A model generated the notes under the pieces. That model was not told the origin of the DNA, did not search any database, and was given only the letters and a program-made list of their open reading frames with translations. The position numbers and the translations under genes were made by a program. A stretch of 64,000 nt of DNA, from assembly GCA_022410635.1 (NCBI GenBank), contig JAJVDF010000583.1, positions 719,534 through 783,533 of the forward strand, written 5' to 3'. Positions 35,560-47,296 of this stretch are shown here, in pieces; positions within the stretch are counted from its first letter, which is position 1, and each line of letters begins with the position of its first letter. The stretch is from Tretioscincus oriximinensis. Taxonomy: Eukaryota; Chordata; Lepidosauria; Squamata; Gymnophthalmidae.

Positions 35560-38309
35560 TTAGTTGCATTCATTAAAAAATAAGCTTTCAAATGTGATTC
35601 TGATATGTAACTTAGCTTGATGTTGGCCCATAGTCTTATTGCAGTGAAGATTACTGATTATTGGCAGCCATATTTCTTACTGCACCAAGACATATGCCCA
35701 TCCAGATGTTTGTAGTTAATATCCTGAAGCCCTTTTTAATTACCAGTGCAGGCACATCTTGCCCTGTTTTACAGATATATAATGACATTTATGTATTTGC
35801 TGGAGCAAGAAAACATAATGGCTTTATAAAATGCCAACATATGGTGAGAGAGCATGAAATAGAAACTATGGTTCTTTCTTATTTCTGAACACCCGATTTT
35901 CTTCATTACAATATATTAGGTATTAGCAAAATTAGCCCTTTGCATTATGGTAATACAATAGGCTTTAGCCCCTCCCCCCTTTGATCACATCCATTCCTGC
36001 ACCCATTCAATTTCTCTCTTGCCTTCTTCTATCCCTCTCTCCCTTGCTGCTTCTTTCTTTGGTTCCTCTTTCTTTTCTTTTGGTCCTTTCTTCCTTCCTC
36101 TCTTCTGCCTCTTCCTCCCCTTCCTTCCCTTTTCCTCCTCCCCTCCTCCTTTTCTTTCCTCCCTCCTTCTGCAAGGCTGAGGCTTTCCTACAGTGATGGT
36201 CGTATCATTATGTTGACTCCGCTCCATGTGTTAATGGAGTTTTCACTGTGCATCCGGAAAAAAGATTCTTTGCCCTGGAATATTGTTCAGCTGATCCTTT
36301 GCAAAATTGCCATTCCTACAGCTATGNAGACAATAAGCCTTCCTGTGTGTATAGATTATTAACAGGATACTATAAGGAAACGGTAGCACAAGACGGTGCA
36401 GAATTGCATATTGAGTATGCTCAGTATTTACTTCCTGGTTTGTTGTCTTTTCCACATTGTGGATTTTAGCTTGTTGCATCAAGGTGATCAAAGTCTTTTC
36501 CATTTGATAAAAAATATTTCAATTATTTTATTGCCAGCTTGCTCCCAATGAGCAGGTCTTTATTACATACTGGTGGTCTAAAAGTATAATCTAAACATTG
36601 TATATTTCCTTTTTTTCATTGAGACGCCTTCCATGAAGCTGATGCTGCACTGATGATAGGATTGACCTTACATTCTTCCAGCTCCTCAGAGTAATTTGTT
36701 AGTTCATAACCCAGACTCTNCTTGTTGAAATTGCCCTGACATTTGTCCCTATGCTGTGAAGTAAATGTGATGTTATCCTATGGTGTTACCCTCTCATGAA
36801 CTGATATCTCACTCAGAACCAGACAGTTCTGCAGATGTTCGATTAACTGTGTTTAGTGTGAGATTGTAACAATGGAAGACTGTAATATTCTTTTCATTTA
36901 AACTTTCCCCTCACTCTCTAGAGAAACCTAGTAGATTGCTATCTTCCTACAAAAGGCACATAGCCGAAACGTTTCCTTGCTTAAAGTAACCTAACTTGAG
37001 CAAATAAGAAATACAAAGCAATCATTTACACACAGATACCTCAAGGGTAATAAATGATGTTTGTAANAAGGGAGTACCCAGATTGGAGTGGGGATGCAAT
37101 AAACAGTTGTTTAGCAATAATCAGCTTTCTTGTGTTAATCAGCTGTTTGTGTCATATTTCTCTATGTCTTCTCTGCAACTGGATAATTAGCTGTTTAGTG
37201 CTAACAACTGATCTGCTTGAACATTACATTCTTGCATGCAAAAGTCCTAAACAGCTAATTAGATGCTAGTGGAGTATACAGCCGGCTTGGCAATTAGCAG
37301 CATCTGCACGAGAGATGCTTATCTAAATGAGCATATATTTAGATCATTTTCTTTTCCCTTCATTCTGTGNGCTGGGGGCGGGGGGTAGGGGAGGATGCAA
37401 TCAGACTGAGCATGAAACATGGTGAGCCAAAATTCAATTATACCACTGGTGTTCAAACTTTCTGCCCTCAGAGATCACTTTCTGTAATTTTCCATCTGCT
37501 GCAGAATTTCTTTGTTTCCTGGGGAAACATGCCCAAAAATTAGCAGAAGATAAGGTGATGGAATAGCTGGAGACTACCAAAGAATTTTGATCCTCTTCTA
37601 AGTCAGGTTTAGTACACTGTTTGATTTTGGGTATCTTCTTTATGTTTGTNTATTACTAACTTTCAGTCGCATGATTACAGCATAACCATTTGGGGATTAT
37701 CACATGTATAAATGGCAAACCCAATGTGGTCATGCTAAAAATTTAGGAATTAGAAAATAGCAATTATCTTGGGAAAATCCAGATATCATAGGAAATTCTC
37801 CCAAAATAGCAGGAAAAACTACTTCAGGTCAATTGTTAATACGATCCCTGGTAGATGGAATCAGCTCCTGTCCATGTGCAGGGCTGTTCAGGAAGTAAAA
37901 TGGGTGTGCATAATGTGTATTTCATGCTGGCAANGAAATGTGATAGCCTGGAGACAACTTTACCTTGTTTCCTCTTGTACCTTGCTGTGTGATCAGGAAA
38001 GGGTGGGGCTGTTCATCCTATAGTCTTCCATATTCCTGCATCTTTCCCAACACCTAACTGGAGCAGAAAAATATTGGTGTTATGGAATTTGTAAGGTGTC
38101 CTAAGGTTCGTTGGTTGGCAAAATGGAGGAGGGAGGGTTATTATATAAGAACAAAAATGTTTTTTGTTAAATGATTTGCCACAAGGAGACAAATATGGTT
38201 GTAGCTGCATTTGATCCATTTCAGTGTAGAACTACTAATTTGGGGACTAAATTGTCAATTTCTTTACTGCTGTAGCTGAATTGAACCCACTGGCTATTTC
38301 AACAGGTAT
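35560..38309. other. Unassigned sequence with a pyrimidine tract
   Basis: No gene recognised. 36010-36170 is a long C/T-rich tract (tccct, cttcc units) on the + strand. Confidence 0.5.
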
Positions 38310-38366
38310 TGAATCATAGAACTGGAAGGGATTTCCAGAATCATTGGGTCCAACCCCCTGGCGTGT
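38310..38366 (-). mobile_element. CR1 LINE 3' terminal fragment
   Basis: Reads gaatcatagaactggaaggg, then gggtccaaccccctgg. It is the same old CR1 end as at 17163 and about 57 bp long. Confidence 0.85.
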
Positions 38367-41300
38367 TGGGGAAGATGCTAGAACATGATCTGGATCCTTC
38401 CACTGCTGGAGTTTTCTGTGCCAATGCTGAATATTCTTGGGGAACGAGGGGGAAATATTAATTCATTTTTTAATTTCAAAACTGAATTGACTGACTCTAG
38501 ACGGAACTGTCCCAGCCTAAAAAAAATATCTCTTATTTTCCTCACTTTTCAGACTTATATGATTAAAAAAAACTCTAAACATAATCAAGCATGCATTGGA
38601 ACATTTCTTTTCTGTAACTCATTCCGGTCTATTGCTTTTTGACTTTTTTATTATTCTACTTTTCANTCATTAGGTTCGGGTATTTGTGGGTAAGCAATTC
38701 TATGGCTAACTGAGCATGTTTTGCTTTTCACAGCCCTAAGGGAAAAGAAACATTATTTGCTCTTGTTTAATGGTCGAGCAGTCATTTGGAGCCATTGCCT
38801 GCACCTCTCATTGGAAGAAAAAAAATATGTTCATGGGAAATTTGAAGAAGGCTAATTTCTATTTAAGTGAAAGACAGGATGATAGCTCCAAAGAATGCAC
38901 TATCGCACATGAGACTTTTGTTTTATTCCCTTATGTAAAAAGACCTGGCATGTGCTCAGGCAGGCAGGCATTGCCAGCGAAGCAGTTTGGCACCTCCGGG
39001 TCTTTGGAGGCCCAGAGAATGTGTAGGTGGCCTTATGCATGCAGGAGAGGTGTGGCTGCGGTGCCTGTATTTAAGGTGGCCGCACAATTTCCCCGGTGCT
39101 GTTGCTGGTCCACTCCATTAACGTCACTATTAATCAAATTACATCTGGTTCTCGCGCAGTCACTCCTTTCCCATGCAGGCAGGAAAAACAAAATTGGGAG
39201 CTAAGGAACAGTAACTCACACTGTAAAAACTTCCATGTGTGCAATGGAAGAGGAGAGCAGATNCAACTGAAAGTATTCAGGGAATCCAAGGCTGCCTCCA
39301 GATGTCATTTACATATTCCACTGTATTTGTATATTCCAGAGCAATGCACTGTCTGGACAATGCATGCCTCCATAGTGCTGTAAAGAATAATCATATTACC
39401 ATAATAACTGTTCTGTTGTACAAAAGACAACAGCAGCAATGCTAAAAATGTTTGGTGACCTTACTGATCAGTGGTATCTGGACCTGGGCATCCAGGGAAT
39501 TCACCAGTGCATCATGAGCTCTGTGCCAAATTCTTGGATGGTTGTATTCATGAATGGACGCCCCCTGCTTTTGGCACCATGGATACGCACTCCACCAGTT
39601 ATGATGGCACAACATAGTATACCCTGGGAAAAAGTCGTATAATAGATGTTTNTCCCCATGGTTTTTAAAACCAGAGTAACATTTTATTTCAAGCTGTTCG
39701 AGAGTGCTAGTATGGCATGAGTGCTAGGTAAGCATGAAAAAAACAGAACATGGATGNACCCTGACAATTGGCTGTAACATTAGAGGGTTTTCTGTCTTTA
39801 CAGACACAGTTTNTGGGCAACTGAGAAACAGCAACTCTCTAAAGGTATCCAAAAGGTGAACTTGAAATCTTCCAAGAAGAGAAACATTTGTGAACCTGCT
39901 TTGTTTGGCTTTATTTTTGTTCTAAAGAAAGGAAATAAAGCCTGACTGATGTTAATTGGAACACAAAAAGAGGTATTGGAGAAAGAACAGGACACTAGTG
40001 GAAAAATACTAGAAGGTTTTGGTAACCATTATCAATGTAATTTGCTTATTATGAATGTGCTACCAAAGAAACAGTACACCNTTATGAATAATTTTAGCTT
40101 TATATGCATCTAAATCTTTCTGAGATGAATGATATATGTTAACTTTGACCTTCACAATGTATGCCATGGATCCTACTTACTTTTACAATTTTTATCAAAC
40201 TAACTTGCTCTCAGTCATTAACTTTTTGATTTCCCACTTTAGAATTTGATATCGGAAGTAATATCCTTTCCTCCCTTCACAACCTAGCTGTGAAAAGTAC
40301 AGTATATTGCAATAATATTGAACTTTTGTAAATCAGTGCCTGTCTGGTATCAATCAAATTTCACAGATCTTAAAGATTGATGAACACAGAAAGTATAAAC
40401 TGTATATTCATTACAAAATTATTCTTTGAAAGAAAACCTGAAGAAATAGTTGGCAAGGATTGTTTAAAAAACATCTTCAAGCAAGCTATGGAAGACAATG
40501 AGGAAAGTAATTCATTCTCTGGAGAATTCCTGTCCTTCAGTCTTTCTTAGTGCTAGCAAAATTCTCCCTTTGGGTATCTACAGATCCTATCATAGAACTA
40601 TGCACCTTAGTCTAGTAATGACCAGCAAACCAAAAGAAGAGGGAATGGGGAGAAGTGCAGAACATTGATTGGACCTCTACCATTAAGCATCACAAACTAT
40701 ATCATAACCTATAAATGCACAAAAACACAGGTTGGCTTTTTTTTGTTTTTGTTTTTAAATGTTTTAAAACAACAACAACAACAACAACAACAAAGAAACA
40801 AGCACCATGGCTGGGTCAACTACCAGAATTTTGCCAAGAGTATCTATCTTAAACCTACTGTATATGGCTATTTCTACATGACTTGCATAAGCCAAGGACC
40901 ATGCATATTGAAGTGATCAAGCCTACCTACCCAGTCATTTGAATTTGCTTGCCGGAGTTATTTTTAACAGGATTCCGAAGAGGCTTCTTTCTGTGACGAA
41001 TTCCAGGAGCCCAGCAAAGTGTTGCTGGTTTCCATGTAGCAGGTGGGGTGATAGAGACATTCAGTGACTGATTCAGTCCATACATGAGTGATGCTTCTAC
41101 TACTGAAAAATATATGAGAAATAGCTTCCAAATGTCTTTCTTTGCAGCAAACTCTGGGGTCTTTTTCTCATAGGGCATGTTCAAGTGCAACGTACATTAG
41201 GCACAGAATTCTATGATCCCCCAGTAGACTGACTCGCAATAAGAATGAGCATTCCTCAAGGGCTGCTGTGCCTATATAATACAGAAATAAAATTACTAAA

Positions 41301-42046
41301 ATGTCATCTTGCATTTTTAGGAGTCAATAAACAAACCATTTCTTTAGAGCCTTTGCAAAGTAGTTTCAAGAACCTCTTAAAGAAGAGGTGCTTCAAAGTA
41401 CTGTGTAGCTGTAAAGAGTGGAGTGAATCTTGTCTGAGGGGAATTATTCTCCATAGAGCAGTCTTGGTACTAAGGAGAGAGCGAGCGTCTGATGCTTTAG
41501 TTTCGAAAAAGCTTCCTATGATAGGCTTTCATCTACACTTATGGACTAGTATTAAGGAGTCCGTAATTATTCTGCCACTTCCCCTAAAACTGTTTTTTGT
41601 CTTTCTTTTACACAAAAAATTGCAGGCCACAAGAGAGTGCAGAAATGACCTGTGTCTAAACTGGAGTGCTTATTTCAGAGTGGAAAGAAGTTTTATCCAC
41701 ATGCAAGCTGTACCCTTGCAGGTTTAAGGAAAATTTGAGGCAAGTGAATGAAGATATTCATCTTAAAAGTTTCAAACCAAGACCAATATGCAAAATGACA
41801 GAAATTGCCTCAAAAGTTTATTTTTGGAACTTCATGTCTAAGCCTGGACAGCAAGAACCGAAGGAGCTTATTTGGGCATTTGTCGATCCTTTGCATAATG
41901 CCCACAAGACTGAACCAGGCCCACATTCCCTGAACTAGAACCACAAAGCCAGAGTGAGTGGCTTTTCTCCCTCTGCAAATGGAATCCCTCTGGAAGTGAA
42001 TCCTGACTTCTGAAGCTGACCAAGGCCATCTGGTTCTTGGTGCATG
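38367..42046. other. Unassigned sequence
   Basis: No recognised gene. 38950-39185 is GC-richer, with an aacgtcac CRE-like site. 40769-40793 is (CAA)n. Frames at 39439-39642 and 41245-41938 are open but resemble no family I know. Confidence 0.45.
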
Positions 42047-42590
42047 GTTATTTATTTATTTACATTTTTATACCGCGCTATACCCGTAGGTCTCAGGGCG
42101 GTTAACAATAAAACCATCATTTTCACACATTAAAAACAGCCTTTTCTAAACATGGGGAGGAGACAGTAGTTTTCTAGCCAAAGGCCAGGCCAAAGAGGTG
42201 AATCTTTAAGCATTTTCTGAAAGTGCACAGAGATGGTGATTGACACACCTCAAGGAGGAGACTATTCCATAGTCTGGGGGCTGCCACAGAGAAGGCCCTA
42301 TTCCAGATTCCCACCCTCTCTGCCGCTGAGGGTAATGGTACAGTCAGGACGGCCTCCCCTGCAGATCTTAGGGCACGAGCAGGCTCATATGGGAGAAGGC
42401 GTTCCTTTAGATATTTGGCTTTAAAGGTTAGAGTTAATACCTTGAATTGGGCTTGATAGCAAATTGGCAGCCAGTGCAGTTTTTTCAGGACCAGCGTGAT
42501 GTGTGTCCGGCCAGCTGTTCCAGTCAGCAATCTAACGGCTGCATTCTGCACCAGTTGCAGTTTCCGAACCGTTTTCAACAGTGGTTATAT
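42047..42590 (-). pseudogene. L2 LINE 3' end with ORF2 C-terminus
   Basis: The minus-strand frame 42578-42174 reads LQLVQNAAVRLLTG, LKKLHWLPICYQAQFKVL and FSVAAPRLWNSLL, and ends KIHLFGLAFG. These are the C-terminal hallmarks of L2 ORF2 after the reverse transcriptase. It is followed by the L2-type 3' UTR (accctgag-cctacgggtatagcgc region) and an (aaat)n tail at 42047-42062. The C-terminal frame is unbroken over 134 residues, making this one of the younger L2 pieces here, but it has no catalytic domains. Confidence 0.85.
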
Positions 42591-42737
42591 GCAGTTATTA
42601 AGGACTTTGATTCTTTTAACCTACCCAGTGTAACTCTTGGCCCTTATACTCCTCAATGAGACTGTATTTGTCCTTCTTTGGGAACCAGTCTTAGTATACA
42701 AGTGGACTGCAAACCAGTCAGGTGAGTTTAAAATTAT

Positions 42738-42857
42738 GTTAAGAACATAAGAACATAAGAAGAGCCATACTGGATCAGGCCACAGCCCATCAAGTCTAGC
42801 ATTCTGTGTCACACAGAAGCCCACCAGATGCACCTGGGCAGTCTGAACAGAGGAAAC
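42738..42857 (-). mobile_element. CR1 LINE 3' end
   Basis: The tail aagaacataagaacataag at the left, then ccatactggatcaggccac and cccaccagatgcacctgg. About 120 bp of 3' UTR of the same CR1 subfamily as at 31.4, 45.0 and 51.5 kb. Confidence 0.9.
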
Positions 42858-45004
42858 TTAAGTATGTGAATCTAATTTAAATCAAACTGATATCACAAAA
42901 GTCAAATATATCTATTACTTTCTACGCATGTGTCTTGCTAAAACACAAAAGACTATGCTAGATAGTTGAAGTGATCAAGCCATGGGAGTAGATTTTAGGC
43001 ACAAAGGCTGCATTTATACTAAAATTCATTATTTAGACCAGAGAATGATGCCCTGGCTTGGGATTAGAAACCTATTTCAGAAGGGCCCATTTTATGCCAA
43101 CTCCTGCTACTGTCTCTGAAATCACTTCTGAATCTTCAAGTATTAAGATTTACAGCATCCAACCTTGAGCTCACTGCTGCTGCGTTTTGCCCACTTACTT
43201 TTGTCCTTCTCCTTTATGTGAATAGTGTCCAGGAAAAATAACTGAAAGTGGCAGCAAATAACTAAGAATCAGCAAATGGAGGTAACAATCACTTTTACAT
43301 TGTTGGATTTTCCACAATAGACGTTTTGGGATATTGTGTAGGTATCCCAGGACTATATTGAGAATGTCACAGACATGTACTGCTCAAAACAATTAAGGGA
43401 ACACTTTAACATAACAATACAACTCTGAGTAGACCTGGGGGCATTTCTGGTTCACCACAAAAGTTCCTGATGGAAACTTAGGAATCTTGGATGTCTCATT
43501 CTGTCCCCGTGAGGCTTCCAGTGCAAGTCACCCTGTTACTGGTCTGCATCTTGCCTCTGAGGAAAAGCAGCTATAGTTTTAAGCCTATGTGCCGACACAA
43601 ATCTGGTGAAAAGTTGTTAACGTTACTCTGAGCACTTCTGAACCATTAGTGTGTATTCATCATATTAAAGTACAGAGATATTTACAAGAAGGAAGATGTT
43701 TTACTTCCTATTAATTCACTAACTGATGAACCAGAACAGACGTTTCCTGCATGCTGGTGGATGAAGGGAAACAGCTGTAAGTGAATCAATCAACTTGTGA
43801 AAGCTTTCAAACCTGAGTTCCCAAATAAAGTGAAAGTATCAGGCCAGATGCTCCACTTGCTTTAACATGGGAATTACTCATTTGTTAGGCAGTAATCAAT
43901 TTTACGGGAAAGGAACGGACATTCTGATCAAAATATGACAATTCTAATCACAGGTGAGAATGATTTATCCCACCCAGGTAAATATGTTTCTTTTCACCCA
44001 GAGTCTTTTTCAGTTAAAGAAATCAGTGTCGACTTTTCAAAACAAATCTCAGAAACTCAAGGGAAATGCTACTGATTTCAGTAGTGCTTCCTTTAATAAA
44101 AATGTTTATAAGAGAATACCCAGAGGTAGACAGTAAAGTGAAATAAAACAAAACCAGGGGTCAGGACAAGTAGAGATAATAGAGTTAGTAGAGAGACAAG
44201 AGAAAGGGAATCAATACTAGGTAAGCAAGAGAGGACTGTCTGGTGTCTTACTGCTCTACCCTTCTTCATAAGATTTAATTGCGCCCAGATTCTAGCAATT
44301 GCACTCTGCTTTTCCCTATGATGGCAAGATCTGCAGCTGTACTTGGTGTGATCAAGGAGAAGGGAGATTTGGTATTGTTGTTTATGTCCTGGCTTTTGTT
44401 GTATGATATGTGTTGCACTATTTTCTCCAAGCAGTTTTCCCAGTGGAGAGAATTCCATATGAAAGACCTGTGCAATCGGGGCATTCCCTAGGAGATAAAC
44501 TAGGGTGAGTGGAGAGTATTTTGACCATATCCATATTAATCAAACCTAAAATGAAACACAGAAGAGATAGAAAGAATGTGTTGGAGAAGCACTTCTTTCT
44601 TTCTTGGACAGAAAGCACTTCTCTCAAAAGACAGAAGTATTGCAATATTATAGCACCGTCCATTCCTTGTTAGTCATTGTTGATGATGGGCATTTAGATA
44701 GACTCCAAATTGTGGCATGGTGCATTGGTTTTTTGGTCTTCACCAAGCCCTCATGATACCTTCTACACTGTTCCTGTTGATGTCTACTCTGGAGTCTTTC
44801 CCAACCAGTTGTGTCCCATTGATGTACCAAAGCTGTTCCAATCAATAGTGCAAACCAGGAACTTTTCCATGACTCATCCTGACTCAGCTTTAGACCTTTT
44901 AAATAAAAGTGTCCCCATCCTAGGCACCTGCAGGTAGTTTCATGTAATACCCAGAAACAATTATCTATGCAGCCATTTCTGACTGAAATAAAGCTGGTCA
45001 ACTG
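42858..45004. other. Mostly unassigned sequence
   Basis: No gene recognised. A possible Tc1/mariner end is noted separately at 43386. Confidence 0.5.
43386..43415. repeat. Possible Tc1/mariner-type inverted-repeat end
   Basis: Reads ctcaaaacaattaagggaac, close to the 'ctcaaaaaaataaagggaac' end common to a family of Tc1/mariner-like elements in vertebrates. No matching second end was found nearby. This is recall of a common repeat, so confidence is modest. Confidence 0.4.
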
Positions 45005-45481
45005 GATGAATCATGCACAAAATCATGCATGGAATAGACAGGGTGAATAGAGAAAAATGTTTTCTCTATCCCACAACATTAGGACCAGAGGGCACTCCTT
45101 AAAACTGTTGGGTAGAAAAGTAAGAACAGACAAAGGAAAGTATTTCTTCACCCAGAGGGTCATCACCCTGTGGAATTTACTTCCTGAAGAGCTAGTGGTA
45201 GCTAACAGCTTGGATAGTTTCAAGACAGGACTAGGCAGGTTTATGGACACCAAGGGTATAAATGGATACTAGGATGGATGTCTGGATGTTGCCTCCGGGA
45301 TGGAGCAACAGGCAGGACTCCTGAAATACCATTTGCAGGGAGTCACGAACAGGAGCAGCATATTTTGCTTTCCTCTGTTCGGACTGCCCAGGTGCATCTG
45401 GTGGGCCTCTGTGTGACACAGAATGCTGGACTTGATGGGCTGTGGCCTGATTCAGTATGGCTCTTCTTATGTTCTTATGTA
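45005..45481 (+). mobile_element. CR1 LINE 3' end
   Basis: Starts in the [12 protein letters not shown] coding region, passes TLWNLLPEELVVANSLDSF and the C-terminal DTKGINGY stop. It then has the complete 3' UTR and the terminal ttatgttcttatgt. The reverse transcriptase core is missing. It is collinear with 52530-52998. Confidence 0.9.
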
Positions 45482-46404
45482 ATCCAGCTATTCACATTAC
45501 AGGTTCCATCTGCTCCTAGTGGTTGATAGTTCATTCCTCTGTTGTTGTAATAGTAGTTCCCAGATATTAAAAAAGTTCTCATAAACCTTAACCACAAATG
45601 CTGTTTGTGAAAAAACATGGGAGAAGATGACTGCATGTTGTAATTAAGAGATTTGACATTACCATCAGCTAATCCCTCATTTTCCTTGACAGAATTGGGC
45701 TTTCTAAGAAGACATTTTGTCTAATTTTATAGTTGAGCTATACCCAGGGCTTTTCTCTCAGTACTTACTCATTGCAAGCCCTTTCAAGTTTGTGGGAGGG
45801 GGGATTTCCAGTGGATGATTAAATACTAAATGATGCATTCAAATATTATTCAGAATATTCCTCTAGGTACTTTGCAAAATCAAAAATTAATGAAGAAGTC
45901 TGATGAGAATTTCAGAAATGAAAGACAGTTTCTAGTCTCATAGCTGAAATTGAGTAAACCACAGTAAGGAAAGTTACAGTTATGCTTGGGTATTCTCAAA
46001 GGTTTCAGGACTGGTTCAGTTGCTTTAAATTCTTCATTGGCAAGCACTTCTTCTGGCAGTATTTATTGCTAACTGGGAACAAATAAAGAAAAGAACTGAC
46101 GTCTCTTGCACCTCCATTTCATGTCTTAAAGCTTCAGTTCACATAGAAGGAACGCCTTCTTCCATACAGACCTGCCTGCAACCTGTGACTTTTCCACCAC
46201 CTTCCATAATCAAAAGAGTGTGGACATATGGGAAGGTATTTTTGGTGGTAGGCCCCAGGCATGGTCTGTTTCTATTTTGCTGCATGGTATCACAATGGCA
46301 AAAGAAAAGGTTAAGTAAATGTATGTTAAATGTGACTACAGTGAAAACTGCTGCTATCAAGATAAATATAGGTTCTTATTATCAACCAAGGAAACAGGAG
46401 AAAC
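45482..46404. other. Unassigned sequence
   Basis: Nothing recognised except the unnamed repeat at 46163-46228. Confidence 0.5.
46163..46228. repeat. Unnamed interspersed repeat, copy B
   Basis: Shows ccatacagacctgcctgcaa, ccaccttccataatca and aaaagagtgtggacatatg, matching 24640-24745 in order and orientation. Confidence 0.45.
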
Positions 46405-46534
46405 AAATTAGCATAGTGTCCAGCAAAGGAGCTAGCAGCACTTTGAGACTAACTTGAGTTAGTCTCAAAGTGCTGCTAGCTCCTTTGCTGGACTTTCTGC
46501 TAGACTCACGGCTATTTCTCTGAAATTAGCATAG
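46405..46534 (-). mobile_element. Folded-back short retroposon with 12-bp target duplication
   Basis: The 12-mer aaattagcatag flanks the insert at 46405-46416 and 46523-46534. On the minus strand the insert begins cagagaaatagccgtgag and reads through the 'gcactttgagactaact' block. It then turns back on itself: 46418-46454 and 46457-46493 are perfect 37-bp inverted copies around a 2-bp centre. The first 66 bp correspond to the member at 29955-30036. Because the hairpin lies within the target duplication, it probably formed during reverse transcription or integration. Confidence 0.85.
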
Positions 46535-47053
46535 GTTACGGCAACTTCCTAGGGTTCTGTTTCTAATTTCTTTGAGGTGTCTTTTGTCCTGGCACTAACA
46601 GGCACTCTTGCTTTTCTGACTCTTCCCCTATCCCTGAAGGGTGAGATGGAATAGCACAAGCTAAGCTGCCAAGTTTTCCTAGGAGGTGGCTCAGATTACC
46701 CCTATCCTGCCTACACTGTGCCATCATTGCATAATTCCACAACCACTTGTTAGGGGCAAGTACATTCTTTCCTAGCAGCTGTGGCCAGGTGAGTCAAATT
46801 TAGTACCCCAAACCTTCCATTGTTTAACATTGTCAACTTTGCTTGTCCAGCATTCCACCAATATGGATTGAAGGGAAGAAGGTTGCTGTGTCCCTAACCT
46901 GCATGGTAGAACGTGTAACTGTTTTCTTCTTCCTCGGCAGCAGNAAGGCTTATAAGGAAAGGAAAGGGAAAGGAAAATAAGTCATGAAAAACAAACAAAC
47001 CAAAAGTGTCCATTAAAACTTTGGGGAGTATTTTTGGTCAAGTGAGAAGATTT
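46535..47053. other. Unassigned sequence
   Basis: No gene recognised. A short A/G-rich run occurs at 46950-46980. Confidence 0.5.
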
Positions 47054-47296
47054 GAAGAAGAATCAGTTTTTATATTCTGCTTTTCTCAACCTGAAGGCAA
47101 TCAAAGAGGCTTGTAGAACCATCTGTTGTTCTCTTCACAGCTTTGTGAAGTAGGTGGGGCTTAAAAAGCACCAAATAAATGTGACTAGTCAAAGGTCACC
47201 CAGCTGACTTCTGTGGAGGAGTGCAGAATCAAACTGTGAGACTTCCAGACAAGAGTCTTTCACTCTAACTACTAACCACTATACGTTGCTCTAGCA
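47054..47296 (-). mobile_element. tRNA-derived SINE with (TTC) tail
   Basis: The minus-strand head is at 47296. It has a box A-like tagtggttag region and a box B-like gtttgattc near 47235. The body includes ggtgacctttgactag and gccccacctacttcac. The 3' part (gcctctttgattgcc, then gaaaagcagaatataaaaac) ends in a short ttcttc tail at 47054. The layout is the common squamate tRNA-headed SINE mobilised by an L2-like LINE. It is diverged and silent. Confidence 0.8.

Noticed and set aside
39439..39642. 67-residue frame with several tryptophans
   Set aside because: Suggestive of old coding sequence, but no family recognised and no supporting signals.
41245..41938. Open frames of 160 and 90 residues
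   Set aside because: No recognisable domain, cysteine/leucine-rich random composition, no splice context and no repeat-derived motif.
44648..45001. Minus-strand frame of 117 residues next to a CR1
   Set aside because: No motif of any known transposase or retroelement and no consistent coding signal.
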